Source: Chitinophagaceae bacterium (GTDB lineage: Bacteria > Bacteroidota > Bacteroidia > Chitinophagales > Chitinophagaceae). From it: a stretch of DNA of 64,000 bases. Below the pieces are notes generated by a model. The model saw only the letters and a list, made by a program, of their open reading frames with translations, did no database searches and was not told the DNA's origin. The DNA is taken from contig JAGFIS010000011.1 in assembly GCA_024103425.1 (NCBI GenBank), positions 82,563-146,562 of the forward strand. Direction: 5' to 3'. Each line of letters begins with the position of its first letter. The stretch's first letter is position 1. The position numbers and the translations under genes were made by a program. Positions 9,074 through 18,325 of this stretch are shown in pieces.

Positions 9074-9826
9074 TTACCTCTCAAAGAATATTGCCGATGG
9101 CTTCCTCGGTTTCATGTATTTCAGTCCGAATGCCACAATACTTTTCTCCTTGATGTATTGAACAGCTTCCTCCACAGAATCTGTAAGGAGGAAGAGGTTG
9201 AGATCGTCAGGACTGATGGTACCCGCTTTCACCATAGTCTGGTTGTGCTCCATCAGTTTCTCATAGAATTCTTTATCGAAGATGATGATGGGAAACTCTG
9301 CAATCTTACGGGTCTGGATAAGAGTGATGGATTCAAAAAACTCATCGAGTGTCCCGAATCCTCCGGGCATTACCACAAAGGCATAAGAGTATTTAATCAG
9401 CAATACTTTTCTTATAAAGAAATATTTAATGGTCACCCATTTATCGAGGTAAGAATTGTGTGTCTGCTCGTGTGGTAATTCAATATTACACCCTACACTT
9501 TTACCCCCTACATCCTTCGCACCGCGGTTAGCTGCTTCCATCACTCCCGGACCTCCGCCGGTCATAATTGTGAACCCGAGCTCTGCGATTTTTCCGGAGA
9601 GCCTTCTCGTTTGTTTATACACCGGATGGTTTTCGTCGAACCGCGCAGAACCGAATATCGTCACACAGGGTCCGACAAAATGGAGTCCTCTGAAACCTTT
9701 TACGAATTCATGGATCACACTAACAGTATATTTAAACTCAGCCCACCTGCTTTGCGGGCCCTCCAGAAAACGGATTTCGTTACGGAGTCTCGGGCTTTTC
9801 ACCCCTTTTAAAATCTCTTTACTCAT
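9074..9826 (-). CDS. LOG-family Rossmann protein (TIGR00730)
   Basis: 250 residues from the ATG at 9826; a longer frame upstream to 9910 is open but begins poorly and is not conserved-looking, so the internal MSKEILKG start is preferred. The lysine-decarboxylase-like/LOG fold is shown by TIFGSARF, TGGGPGVMEAANRGA and the hallmark PGGFGTLDEFFE. Family members are nucleoside-5'-monophosphate phosphoribohydrolases that release free bases, including cytokinins. It converges on the oxidase gene with a 28-base gap. Confidence 0.88.
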   Translation of the reverse strand: MSKEILKGVKSPRLRNEIRFLEGPQSRWAEFKYTVSVIHEFVKGFRGLHFVGPCVTIFGSARFDENHPVYKQTRRLSGKIAELGFTIMTGGGPGVMEAANRGAKDVGGKSVGCNIELPHEQTHNSYLDKWVTIKYFFIRKVLLIKYSYAFVVMPGGFGTLDEFFESITLIQTRKIAEFPIIIFDKEFYEKLMEHNQTMVKAGTISPDDLNLFLLTDSVEEAVQYIKEKSIVAFGLKYMKPRKPSAIFFER

Positions 9827-10054
9827 TTTTCTTGTGTTATAATTATCTGTTTTTCGGGTTCTATTCCAGGGTTTTTTGGCAAACCCCTTCAAAAACAGTG
9901 AGATGCTCAAAATAAAAATAATTCGGGGGTTTTAAGAGAATATCGCCGCTTTTTTATGTGAAAATTCCGGAATCTTGTGGTGCCGGTATGGGGTATCCGA
10001 AGGTTATAAGTGAGAAGAGAATGTAATATACAAGGGATAAAGACAAAAAAATGG

Positions 10055-10062
10055 TACCTTTG
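10055..10062 (+). promoter_or_regulatory. Bacteroidota -7 element (TACCTTTG)
   Basis: A perfect TANNTTTG match followed by C, ending 38 bases before the GT5-like start codon. No good -33 TTTG is seen at the usual spacing. Confidence 0.6.
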
Positions 10063-10100
10063 CAACTTTAAATTTTGAATCGGACTAATTAAAATTCTGA

Positions 10101-10916
10101 ATGTCATCTAAAAAGAGAATCCTGTTTATTGCGAGTGAAATGTCTCCTTACCTCGAGATAACCGAATTTGCAGAAATAGTGAATAAACTGGCGATTAAGA
10201 GTAATGAATCGGGAATGGAAGTACGCTGCATAATGCCTCGTTTTGGTATGATCAATGAGCGGCGGCACAGACTTCATGAAGTGGTAAGGCTTTCAGGAAT
10301 TAATATCAGTGTGGGTGGCGATGATTATCCTTTAATAATAAAAGTAGCCTCTCTACCCAATGCCAGATTACAGGTATATTTTCTGGATAACGAAGAGCTT
10401 TTTAAAAGAAAAACATTGTTCCACGACCAGCAAGGGAAGTGGTTTGACGATAATGCACTCAGAACTGTACTCTTCAGCAAAGGTGCCTTGGAAACTGTGA
10501 AAAAATTCGGATGGCCTCCCGATATCGTTCATTGCAGTGGCTGGATGACAGGCCTGATTCCGATGTTCATCAGAACTGCATACAAGAAGGAGCCCGTTTT
10601 CAGCAACTGTAAAGTAGTATTCACAATTGGGCAGAATACATTTAAAGATAAAATGGCTGCAGATCTCAAGAAACTGGCTGTTATCAGTCCGAACATCAAA
10701 GACAAAGACTTAGAACCATTCAAAGATGGTAATAATACAGCGATGTTCAGAGGTGGTGCCCACTATGCCGATGCCATCACTTTCGGTGCGGACGATGTAG
10801 ATAAAAAGTTGGCAGAAGAATTCTCTAAAGTGCGTGGCAAGAAGGTTTTGAAGTATGTAGAAGATTCTGATTTAACAGACTATTTACAATTGTATAACGA
10901 CCTTGCTTTCAAATAA
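10101..10916 (+). CDS. Half-length glycogen/starch synthase-like protein (GT5 N-domain only)
   Basis: 271 residues matching only the N-terminal Rossmann domain of GT5 glycogen synthases: ILFIASEMSPY, the A/E helix, a PRFG loop, PDIVHCSGWMTGLIP (the W-x-TGL-P region) and VVFTIGQNTF. The C-terminal ADP-glucose-binding domain is absent, and the usual KVGGLADV loop near the N-terminus is replaced by LEITEFAEI, so the acceptor/ADP-Glc site is not intact. The frame ends cleanly and is not a visible frameshift. Short proteins of this kind are annotated as glycogen synthase in Bacteroidota, but true catalysis is doubtful. It is 26 bases upstream of the DUF4270 gene, probably co-transcribed. Confidence 0.8.
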   Translation: MSSKKRILFIASEMSPYLEITEFAEIVNKLAIKSNESGMEVRCIMPRFGMINERRHRLHEVVRLSGINISVGGDDYPLIIKVASLPNARLQVYFLDNEELFKRKTLFHDQQGKWFDDNALRTVLFSKGALETVKKFGWPPDIVHCSGWMTGLIPMFIRTAYKKEPVFSNCKVVFTIGQNTFKDKMAADLKKLAVISPNIKDKDLEPFKDGNNTAMFRGGAHYADAITFGADDVDKKLAEEFSKVRGKKVLKYVEDSDLTDYLQLYNDLAFK

Positions 10917-10942
10917 ATCCTACCTCTTTTTTATACAAACCA

Positions 10943-12382
10943 GTGAGTGTGATTAGATTCCATAGCAAAGCACCGGTATTCCTGATGCTCCTTGCAATTT
11001 TGTATGCATCCTGTACGAAGATAGATACAACCGGTGTAGGATCTGGATTGATTCCCGGTGTTGACAATATAGGCACTTTTGATACAACCCTGAACATCAT
11101 TGCCAATACAGTCGATGATGTTAATGCTTGCGACTCGGGCATCAGCCGTAATGATCTTCAAACAGTGGGTATTATTGAAGATAATGTGCAGTTTGGAAGC
11201 TCGAAAGCAGAAATGTATTTCGGCCTGAAGCCCAGAGCGTATCCGTTCACCATTCCCGTTGCTGAAGGTGTAAGTGTGGAGGTCGATTCGGTAGTGCTGG
11301 TATTGAAATACACGCACAGTTATGGTGATACTTCTGTTCCTCAGAAGGTCAATGTTTACGAACTAGGCCGGCCGCTGCAACCGGATTCTCTTTATTCAAC
11401 ATGCGACAGGCAGTTGTTGGCCGTAGACGCAGAATTGCTGGGATCGCAAGAGTTTATTCCTGCCAGGCTGAAAGACAGTATTCATGCACTTAACGAAGAT
11501 GATGCAGGGCAGCTACGGATTACGCTAAAAAAAGAGTTAGGCGAGTATTTTCTTGCTAATAAAGACAAACTGATAAATGACTCTGCATTCAATACCTATT
11601 TTTCAGGGTTTGCAATAATCCCCGATGAAACAGTTGGAGGGCAGGCGCTTAACTATTTTGACCTCACTTCCCCGGCTACCCGGTTATCAATTTATGCCAG
11701 AGCCACCGTAGATACGATTGTAGATACTATGGCGATAAATATGACCTTTAATGAATACTCCGGACGTGCGAATTACATCGTAAGAGACAGGAAGTCCTCA
11801 GAAATTACACAGCAATTATCATTACCCGGGGTAGGAGACAGCCTACTGTTTATACAAACCACACCCGGATCGTATGTGACGTTGTCAATACCCGGGTTGA
11901 AGACCCTGCCCAATATGGTGGTACACCGAGCCGAGATTATCGTAGAACAGATTTACGATCCGTTGGTCACTCAGTTTAGAGTACCCAAGCAATTATTGCT
12001 GGAGACCCGTTTGCCACAGGACACGACCAGGTTTGTAGCCGTTCCGTGCGACTTCACAACGAATGAACTTGTAGCCGGATTCTCGAATTATGGAGGCGTT
12101 GCCAAGCAGGTAATATCAGGAGGGCAACAGGTGGCAAGGTACACCTTCAATGTCTCTCGTTATGTTCAGGGTATTGTCACCCGCGGAAACAAAGTCTATG
12201 ATATGCGGCTCAGTGCGCCCTATTATTTCAGGAACGAGAAAGAGTATTTAGACGAATGCAAAAATGCAATCGGGCTCTTCTATTATCCGATGAATAGTCT
12301 GGGCGACGGGTCTGTTAAACTTGCAGGTTCTACACAGGGAGCGAACAGGATACGGATGCATATCGTTTACAGTAAGCTTTAA
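10943..12382 (+). CDS. DUF4270 lipoprotein
   Basis: 479 residues with a lipoprotein signal (ILYASC, Cys near 24) and the DUF4270 pattern DTTGVGSGLIPGVDNI followed by long beta-rich sequence. The start is a GTG (10943), with a second in-frame GTG at 10949; no ATG lies close enough upstream. It is probably exported to the outer membrane. Function unknown. The position directly after the short GT5-like gene suggests one transcript and possibly a shared process. Confidence 0.85.
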   Translation: MSVIRFHSKAPVFLMLLAILYASCTKIDTTGVGSGLIPGVDNIGTFDTTLNIIANTVDDVNACDSGISRNDLQTVGIIEDNVQFGSSKAEMYFGLKPRAYPFTIPVAEGVSVEVDSVVLVLKYTHSYGDTSVPQKVNVYELGRPLQPDSLYSTCDRQLLAVDAELLGSQEFIPARLKDSIHALNEDDAGQLRITLKKELGEYFLANKDKLINDSAFNTYFSGFAIIPDETVGGQALNYFDLTSPATRLSIYARATVDTIVDTMAINMTFNEYSGRANYIVRDRKSSEITQQLSLPGVGDSLLFIQTTPGSYVTLSIPGLKTLPNMVVHRAEIIVEQIYDPLVTQFRVPKQLLLETRLPQDTTRFVAVPCDFTTNELVAGFSNYGGVAKQVISGGQQVARYTFNVSRYVQGIVTRGNKVYDMRLSAPYYFRNEKEYLDECKNAIGLFYYPMNSLGDGSVKLAGSTQGANRIRMHIVYSKL

Positions 12383-12408
12383 GACCTCTTTTCTTTAAGA
12401 GTTGGATA

Positions 12409-12606
12409 CTACAAGAACGAGTCATCGTCCTGATGATCACCTGCGCTGTGTTCATCATTTTTTCCGATAGGAAAAAGGCTGTCCACCGCACCGGCTGCCA
12501 TCGGAAACTTTTGCTTAACAAAGGTTACGACAGTGCTCATAATACTCATGCTTTCTTCTTTGGAAAGTCCATGCTTTTCCTGAAGCAACTGAAATAATTC
12601 TTCCAT
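12409..12606 (-). CDS. Small acidic-tailed protein downstream of dps
   Basis: 65 residues, mostly helical (EELFQLLQEKHGLSKEES, then VVTFVKQKFP), with an acidic C-terminus ending QDDDSFL. It follows dps on the same strand with a 33-base gap and is probably in its transcript. I do not recognise the family. Another frame overlaps it, but this one has the better start and dps-linked position. Confidence 0.6.
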   Translation of the reverse strand: MEELFQLLQEKHGLSKEESMSIMSTVVTFVKQKFPMAAGAVDSLFPIGKNDEHSAGDHQDDDSFL

Positions 12607-12639
12607 GATGTTGATTATATTGAGATTATTGCTGCAAGA

Positions 12640-13116
12640 CTATTTCTTCGCAAATGCCGAGTACATCCATACTAACTTCTCCTGAGCGCTGATATAATCA
12701 CTCATCAGTGCGTTTGTTCCTTCATCGCCGGCATCAGATGCCAAGTTAAGAATTTCTCTCTGCAACACTAAAACATCTGCAAACGATTTAAGGATGGTGG
12801 CAACCGCTTTTTCACCGTCAGATATTTTACCGGTTTCTGCAATTGATGCAATCGCTTTGTAATCGGAGTAGTTGTGAATGGGAGTGTAACCGAGGGTTAG
12901 AATTCTTTCGGCTACTTCGTCAATCTTTACAAAGAGGTCGTTATAGAGTTCTTCAAATTTTGCATGGAGTTCAAAAAACATATTGCCTTTGATGTTCCAG
13001 TGAAAACCTCTGACGTTTTGATAGAAGATTGAATAATCAGCTAACAATACATTAAGTTGATCAGCTAAATGAGCGGACTTCTTAGCGTCTAATCCGATGG
13101 AATTTAATTTTGCCAT
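12640..13116 (-). CDS. dps: Dps-family ferritin-like DNA-protection protein
   Basis: 158 residues, the normal Dps length. The ferroxidase signature is visible: NVRGFHWNIKG, then FFELHAKFEELYNDLFVKIDEVAERI, which supply the His, Asp and Glu ligands shared across two subunits. It forms a dodecameric iron-storage and oxidative-protection shell. A small helical protein gene follows 33 bases later and may share its mRNA. Confidence 0.95.
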   Translation of the reverse strand: MAKLNSIGLDAKKSAHLADQLNVLLADYSIFYQNVRGFHWNIKGNMFFELHAKFEELYNDLFVKIDEVAERILTLGYTPIHNYSDYKAIASIAETGKISDGEKAVATILKSFADVLVLQREILNLASDAGDEGTNALMSDYISAQEKLVWMYSAFAKK

Positions 13117-13254
13117 AGTTAATAGTTTATTTAATTAATTGGAATTTTTGTATTCGTAGGCTCATTAAAGAACTTATAGCTCAGGTGGAGCCATACAAAA
13201 ATACCGGTGCTTTTGACGCCGGTATATGATTCAAATCATTCAAACGGATGATTG

Positions 13255-15129
13255 TTATTTTTTCCACTTGTTGTCGACAGGAGTGTAATCCATAAACAGT
13301 CCGCCGTCCACTTCTACTGATTCGATTTCTTTGCCGGCAGGCCATTTGAACACCTGGTCTCTGCCGGTTTTCCATACTGCCGGTGAATGATGTTCTCCGC
13401 CGACAGTCCCATCTTTAAAGGTAACCCTGATATCAAACGGGATAGCGAAACCACCTTCGTTGTGCACGCTCAATTCGTAGCCTTTTGAAGTCTTTTTGAA
13501 ATCGGTTATTCTCAGGTCGATATAGTTGTTTGTAAAGAACCAATTTTGGAAGAACCAGTTCAAATCCTGTCCTGAACCGGCATTCATGGCATTGAAGAAA
13601 TCCCAAGGAATAGGGTGTTTGCCGTTCCAGAGATTCATATAATAGTGTAGCGCCTTTTTGAACAAATCATCTCCCAGTAAATCTTTCAGAGCAAGGTAGC
13701 TCAACGAAGCTTTTCCGTAGGAGTTGCTGCCATAACCGGAGCCACTCACCTGGGTGGACATTGTGATGATCGGCTGGTCTTGTTCTGTTGAAGGGTCGGC
13801 GGTGTAACGCGCTACTCTGAAACTCTTGTAAAAGACGTCAGCATTGTCTTTCCCTTCTTGCTCTATACCTGCGAGGTATTCAAAAGTTGTAGCCCAACCT
13901 TCATCCATATAAGCATAACGGGTTTCGTTGGTTCCCATATAGAATGGAAAATAAGTATGCGCTACTTCATGATTCAACACCAGGCGGGCAAACTTAAGGT
14001 TGGGAATTGATCCGTCGTTGACCATCATCGGATATTCCATATCTGCATGTCCCTGGAAAGCAGTCATCTTCACATACGGATAAGGAACACCGGGCCATTT
14101 GTTAGAGAAGAATTGAAGAGACTCACGCAGCCACCCGGCAAAGTATTTAAAATCGGGAGCCTTTTCGTTATATGCAGCTTCCGTCAGTGCCCTGCGATTT
14201 GTTTTAGCATCTACCACTACACTCGAAGCGTCCCACAGGTAATGCTTGCTGGAAGCAATACATACGTCGGTGATGTGGTTGGTAGAAAACTTCCAGGTAT
14301 TCCAGTCGTTTTGAGCCGTTACCTTACCGCTGCTCAATTCTTCAGCCGTAGCGATATGGATCACCTCGTCGGAGGTGTAAGATTTCTTGAGTCTGGCTGC
14401 AATCTCTTTCTGTAATACTTCATCAGGATTCAGGAAATCGCCTGTTCCCCATACAACATAATCTTTCGGAACGGTTACCGAATAAACATAATCGTTGAAG
14501 TCGTTGTAGAACTCCTGCCTGCCGGTGTGGTCCAGCATATCCCAACCGTTATAATCATCGTACACCGAAATTCTTGGGTAAGAATAGGCGGCGTAGAAAG
14601 TCACTGAATCCACAATACCTTCTCTTCCGTCGACGGGTGCCATGGGGTAATTCCAGGTGATTTTTACAGTAGCCTTTGATTTAGGCAAGATTGGATTTTT
14701 CAACCTGACAGCACCAACTGTTCCCCAGTTTTTCGCATCGACGTTGTTGTAATCTTCGCCATCCACAGAGAAAGACTCAATAACAAGGCCCGTAGTCATC
14801 GCCTTATCGGGCATATACCCCCCGCGCGGTGAATTCTTTTTATTGACGTTGTTTACAAACCGTATAGCGAGCGTTCTGAGTGTATCAGGGCTGTTGTTAG
14901 AGTACTCAATGGTCTCTGTGCCCGAAAGTATACCCGTTTCGGGGGTTATTTTAATCTGCATGTCATACTTGCCCTTGTTTTGCCAGTAATTCGGTCCGGG
15001 TTGGCCTGTAGTGCTCCGGGTGCCGTTGGCAATAGCTTTTTTGATATTGCGGGGTATATATAATTCCTGACCGTAAATGAAGGATCCGGTAAAAAGAAGG
15101 ATTGCCGTGAGAAGAATGTTTCTGTGCAT
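13255..15129 (-). CDS. Secreted M1-family aminopeptidase
   Basis: 624 residues with a signal peptide (MHRNILLTAILLFTG to FIYGQ). The gluzincin motif HEVAH (His387) is followed at the expected distance by DEGWATTFE, and the exopeptidase-type GAMEN region appears as GHADMEYP. The N-terminal part is the beta-saddle of M1 enzymes and the C-terminal tail is beta-rich. It probably trims peptides in the periplasm or outside the cell. It is monocistronic and divergent from metK. Confidence 0.92.
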   Translation of the reverse strand: MHRNILLTAILLFTGSFIYGQELYIPRNIKKAIANGTRSTTGQPGPNYWQNKGKYDMQIKITPETGILSGTETIEYSNNSPDTLRTLAIRFVNNVNKKNSPRGGYMPDKAMTTGLVIESFSVDGEDYNNVDAKNWGTVGAVRLKNPILPKSKATVKITWNYPMAPVDGREGIVDSVTFYAAYSYPRISVYDDYNGWDMLDHTGRQEFYNDFNDYVYSVTVPKDYVVWGTGDFLNPDEVLQKEIAARLKKSYTSDEVIHIATAEELSSGKVTAQNDWNTWKFSTNHITDVCIASSKHYLWDASSVVVDAKTNRRALTEAAYNEKAPDFKYFAGWLRESLQFFSNKWPGVPYPYVKMTAFQGHADMEYPMMVNDGSIPNLKFARLVLNHEVAHTYFPFYMGTNETRYAYMDEGWATTFEYLAGIEQEGKDNADVFYKSFRVARYTADPSTEQDQPIITMSTQVSGSGYGSNSYGKASLSYLALKDLLGDDLFKKALHYYMNLWNGKHPIPWDFFNAMNAGSGQDLNWFFQNWFFTNNYIDLRITDFKKTSKGYELSVHNEGGFAIPFDIRVTFKDGTVGGEHHSPAVWKTGRDQVFKWPAGKEIESVEVDGGLFMDYTPVDNKWKK

Positions 15130-15270
15130 GGGATGAAGTTTTGAATGAGATAGGCTAATGTAAAAAAGAAAATCTTACCCTGCGCGGGAATAATTGATGA
15201 ATGGTACAATCCTGAATGATATAAATGGCCGGGAATCCACATTGAGTGGGCAAGACGATGGAAATATCAT

Positions 15271-15301
15271 TTTGAACCTTGATATCGAAGCTATAATTTT
15301 G
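15271..15301 (+). promoter_or_regulatory. metK promoter (-33 TTTG, -7 TAATTTTG)
   Basis: TTTG at 15271-15274 and TAATTTTG at 15294-15301, separated by 19 bases. This fits the Bacteroidota sigma-ABfr consensus well. The predicted transcript starts about 20 bases before the metK ATG, leaving no room for a SAM riboswitch. Confidence 0.8.
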
Positions 15302-15323
15302 CGCACTAAAGATTTTAATAGAC

Positions 15324-16577
15324 ATGCCGTATCTCTTTACTTCGGAATCCGTTAGCGAAGGACATCCCGATAAAGTTTCAGACCAAATCAGTGACGCTTT
15401 AATTGATAATTTTCTGGCTTTTGACCCTGACAGCAAGGTAGCCTGTGAAACGCTGGTAACGACCGGACAGGTGATTCTGGCCGGAGAGGTGAAGTCGAGA
15501 GCTTATCTCGATGTACAGGAGATTGCCCGAGACGTTATCAGAAAGATTGGTTACACCAAGAGCGAGTATATGTTTGAAGCTAACTCCTGTGGAGTACTTT
15601 CAGCAATTCACGAACAATCACCTGACATCAATCAGGGGGTTGAACGCAAAAAGAAAGAAGATCAGGGGGCAGGCGACCAGGGAATGATGTTTGGCTACGC
15701 CACTAACGAAACCGAGAACTTCATGCCTTTGCCTTTGGATATTTCACACAGCCTGCTGATTGAATTGTCTAAGATCCGCAGAGAAGGAAAGCAAATGAAG
15801 TATTTGCGTCCAGACTCGAAGAGCCAGGTGACAATCGAATACAGCGATGATCACAAACCAATAAGAATCGATGCCATTGTTATCTCCACCCAGCACGACG
15901 ACTTTGATGAGGAAGACAAGATGCTGAAGAAGATATCTTACGATATCCACAGGATATTGATTCCGAGAATTAAGAAGAAATATCCGAGGTATGCCAGGCT
16001 GTTTACTAATGAGACTAAATATCATATCAACCCGACGGGTAAGTTTGTAATCGGTGGTCCTCACGGTGATACAGGCCTTACAGGCAGAAAGATTATCGTT
16101 GATACTTACGGTGGTAAGGGTGCTCACGGTGGGGGTGCTTTCAGCGGCAAGGATCCTTCAAAGGTTGACAGGAGTGCAGCTTACGCTTGCCGCCATATTG
16201 CCAAGAACCTGGTTGCCGCAGGCGCGTGTGATGAAGTGCTGGTTCAGGTTTCTTATGCAATCGGCGTTGCACAACCCACGAGCCTGTACGTAAATACCTA
16301 CGGAACTTCCAAGGTTGATTTCTCTGACGGAGAAATTGCAGAAAAATTGCTGGAAATATTTGATATGCGTCCGTATCTGATTGAACAGAGACTGAAACTG
16401 CGCAACCCAATTTATCAGGAGACAGCATCTTACGGCCATATGGGTAGAAAGAATGAAGTGGTAACGAAGACTTTCAAATTGCCTAATGGTCCGGCCAAGA
16501 CAATAAAGGTAGAACTGTTTACCTGGGAGAAACTTGATTATGTTCAGAAAATCAAGAGAGCATTAAAGATTAAATAA
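15324..16577 (+). CDS. metK: S-adenosylmethionine synthetase
   Basis: 417 residues, full length. It makes S-adenosylmethionine from methionine and ATP in the cytoplasm. The N-terminal [21 protein letters not shown], the central [12 protein letters not shown], the [21 protein letters not shown] loop and the phosphate motif [19 protein letters not shown] are all intact. A 19-bp-spaced consensus promoter precedes it and a strong terminator follows it. Confidence 0.98.
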   Translation: MPYLFTSESVSEGHPDKVSDQISDALIDNFLAFDPDSKVACETLVTTGQVILAGEVKSRAYLDVQEIARDVIRKIGYTKSEYMFEANSCGVLSAIHEQSPDINQGVERKKKEDQGAGDQGMMFGYATNETENFMPLPLDISHSLLIELSKIRREGKQMKYLRPDSKSQVTIEYSDDHKPIRIDAIVISTQHDDFDEEDKMLKKISYDIHRILIPRIKKKYPRYARLFTNETKYHINPTGKFVIGGPHGDTGLTGRKIIVDTYGGKGAHGGGAFSGKDPSKVDRSAAYACRHIAKNLVAAGACDEVLVQVSYAIGVAQPTSLYVNTYGTSKVDFSDGEIAEKLLEIFDMRPYLIEQRLKLRNPIYQETASYGHMGRKNEVVTKTFKLPNGPAKTIKVELFTWEKLDYVQKIKRALKIK

Positions 16578-16599
16578 AACAGTACAACAATATCTTTTG

Positions 16600-16643
16600 A
16601 ACCCTGCTTATCTGTGAATACGTGAGCAGGGTTTATTTTTTTT
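16600..16643 (+). terminator. metK rho-independent terminator
   Basis: AACCCTGCT (16600-16608) pairs with AGCAGGGTT (16625-16633), followed by a run rich in T (16632-16643). It lies 22 bases after the metK stop. Confidence 0.9.
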
Positions 16644-16671
16644 ACTGTTCTTCACGCTCAATTAGAAACTA

Positions 16672-16679
16672 TACTTTTG
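16672..16679 (+). promoter_or_regulatory. -7 element (TACTTTTG) abutting the rlmB start codon
   Basis: A perfect TANNTTTG followed by C, with the ATG beginning only two bases after the G. If used, the transcript would be leaderless or start inside the ATG/GTG pair at 16681-16686. The -33 region is weak. Confidence 0.45.
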
Positions 16680-16680
16680 C

Positions 16681-17445
16681 ATGGTGAGGCAACACAGACA
16701 CTTTAAGCAGAACAGGCCGAAGAAAAGCCAACTGATTGCAGGTGCCGGCGCAGTGATAGAGGCCATAGGCGATGGAACAGAGATTGAGCGTATTTATATT
16801 GTGCACGGCTTCAGGGATAAAGATTTGTTGCCGCTTGCCGAGAAACAAGGAATCCCGGTTAACAAAGTACCTCCTGAAAAATTGAAGGCCTTTAATATCG
16901 ATGGGCACAGTGGTGTCATTGCTCTTAAGTCGAAAATAATTTACAGAGATCTTCAGGATATTATTTCTCAAACCGTGGAGAAGGGCGAATCTCCGTTACT
17001 GTTATTATTGGATGGGGTGACAGATATCAGAAACATCGGAGGGATTGCGCGTACGGCATGGTGTTGCGGAGTGCACGCTCTTGTGATTCCGAGCAAGGGA
17101 GTCGGCAGCCTTAATGAAGACGCAATAGCCACTTCGGCCGGTGCGTTAGAACAGATGCCGGTATGCCGGGAGAAGAGTATGGAGGATATCATTGAGATTT
17201 TGAAGTTGAACGGGATCGCAATACTCGCGAGTGAGATGACAGCCGGGAAAAACGTGTTTGATCTTGACTTCACGGTTCCGTGTGCGGTAATCATGGGTAG
17301 TGAAGACAAGGGGATCCATCCGTCGTTATATTCTAAATGCGATGAAGTGTTCGCAATCCCGATGAAGAATAATTTTGAGTCGCTGAATGTTTCTGCAGCT
17401 ACTGCGATTATTTTGTACGAAGCAATGAAACAAAGGTTAAATTAG
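16681..17445 (+). CDS. rlmB: TrmH-family 23S rRNA 2'-O-methyltransferase (RlmB-like)
   Basis: 254 residues of the SPOUT class, methylating a ribose in 23S rRNA (Gm2251 in E. coli) with SAM. A substrate-binding N-terminal domain (QLIAGAGAVIEAI) precedes the knot motifs LLDGVTDIRNIGGIARTA (motif 1), IMGSEDKGI (motif 2) and IPMKNNFESLNVSAATAI (motif 3). The basic N-terminal tail is short. It heads a probable three-gene cluster with HMG-CoA lyase and GSCFA genes (25-base gap, then a 1-base overlap). Other TrmH subfamilies cannot be excluded. Confidence 0.88.
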   Translation: MVRQHRHFKQNRPKKSQLIAGAGAVIEAIGDGTEIERIYIVHGFRDKDLLPLAEKQGIPVNKVPPEKLKAFNIDGHSGVIALKSKIIYRDLQDIISQTVEKGESPLLLLLDGVTDIRNIGGIARTAWCCGVHALVIPSKGVGSLNEDAIATSAGALEQMPVCREKSMEDIIEILKLNGIAILASEMTAGKNVFDLDFTVPCAVIMGSEDKGIHPSLYSKCDEVFAIPMKNNFESLNVSAATAIILYEAMKQRLN

Positions 17446-17470
17446 TTTAAAACAGGAAAACAGATTTCAT

Positions 17471-18325
17471 ATGGCCGAGTTGAAAATTATTGAGTGTCCT
17501 AGAGATGCAATGCAGGGTTGGGGCCATTTTATACCCACTAAGGATAAGATCAGTTATCTGAACCAGTTGTTGAAAGTGGGATTTGATACGATTGATTTCG
17601 GAAGTTTTGTTTCTCATAAAGCGATTCCGCAGATGGTAGATACGGCACAGGTCGTTGAAGCAATAGATGTTGAAGACTCGAGGTCTAAACTGCTCGCAAT
17701 AGTTGCTAACCTGCGCGGTGCCGAAGATGCAATGGAGTATCCACAGATTCATTACTTAGGATATCCTTTCTCGGTATCACCAACCTTCCAAAGAAGAAAT
17801 ACTAACAGCTCAGTTGAGGAGTCTTTTGAAACGGTGCAGGAAATACACCAACTGGCACAGTCAAATGGAAAAGAGCTGGTTATCTATCTTTCCATGTCTT
17901 TCGGTAATCCTTATGGAGATGAATGGAGTGACAAACTGGTATTACAGTTTGCTGAACGCGTAGTGCGGATCGGTGTGCACACCATCAGCCTCGCAGATAC
18001 TGTAGGGCTTGCAACACCCGAAGAAGTAGCCATTCTCGTCAATGAAACCATTCGTTATTTTCCTGATAATGAGATCGGAGTGCATCTGCATTCTACATCC
18101 GACAACTGGAGGGATAAGCTGAGTGCAGCACTGGATAATGGCTGCCTGCGATTTGATGGTGCAATTAATGGGTTCGGCGGTTGCCCGATGTCGGGAAGTG
18201 ACCTGGTAGGAAATATGAACACCGGCCATATGGTAGGATATTTTGAAGAACGCGGCTTTTTGAGAACTATTGATGATGACGAGCTGCAGAAAGCCGAAGA
18301 AATGGCTACTAAAATTTTCATCTGA
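17471..18325 (+). CDS. Hydroxymethylglutaryl-CoA lyase
   Basis: 284 residues of the HMGL-like TIM-barrel family, splitting HMG-CoA to acetoacetate and acetyl-CoA, as in leucine and ketone catabolism. Present are PRDAMQG (metal Asp), SFVSHKAIPQM, LADTVG, the metal pair HLHST and the active-site loop GFGGCPMSGSDLVGN with Cys238. The usual HCHDT has become HLHST and the loop lacks the common AxGNxxTE form, so substrate preference may differ within the family. Its stop overlaps the next start (TGATG), indicating translational coupling. Confidence 0.88.
   Translation: MAELKIIECPRDAMQGWGHFIPTKDKISYLNQLLKVGFDTIDFGSFVSHKAIPQMVDTAQVVEAIDVEDSRSKLLAIVANLRGAEDAMEYPQIHYLGYPFSVSPTFQRRNTNSSVEESFETVQEIHQLAQSNGKELVIYLSMSFGNPYGDEWSDKLVLQFAERVVRIGVHTISLADTVGLATPEEVAILVNETIRYFPDNEIGVHLHSTSDNWRDKLSAALDNGCLRFDGAINGFGGCPMSGSDLVGNMNTGHMVGYFEERGFLRTIDDDELQKAEEMATKIFI

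Noticed and set aside
9827..9910. Upstream extension of the LOG-family protein
   Set aside because: The extra 28 residues are not family-like, and the internal ATG at 9826 gives the usual length.
15302..15323. SAM riboswitch ahead of metK
   Set aside because: The predicted leader is only about 20 bases, too short for any known SAM riboswitch.
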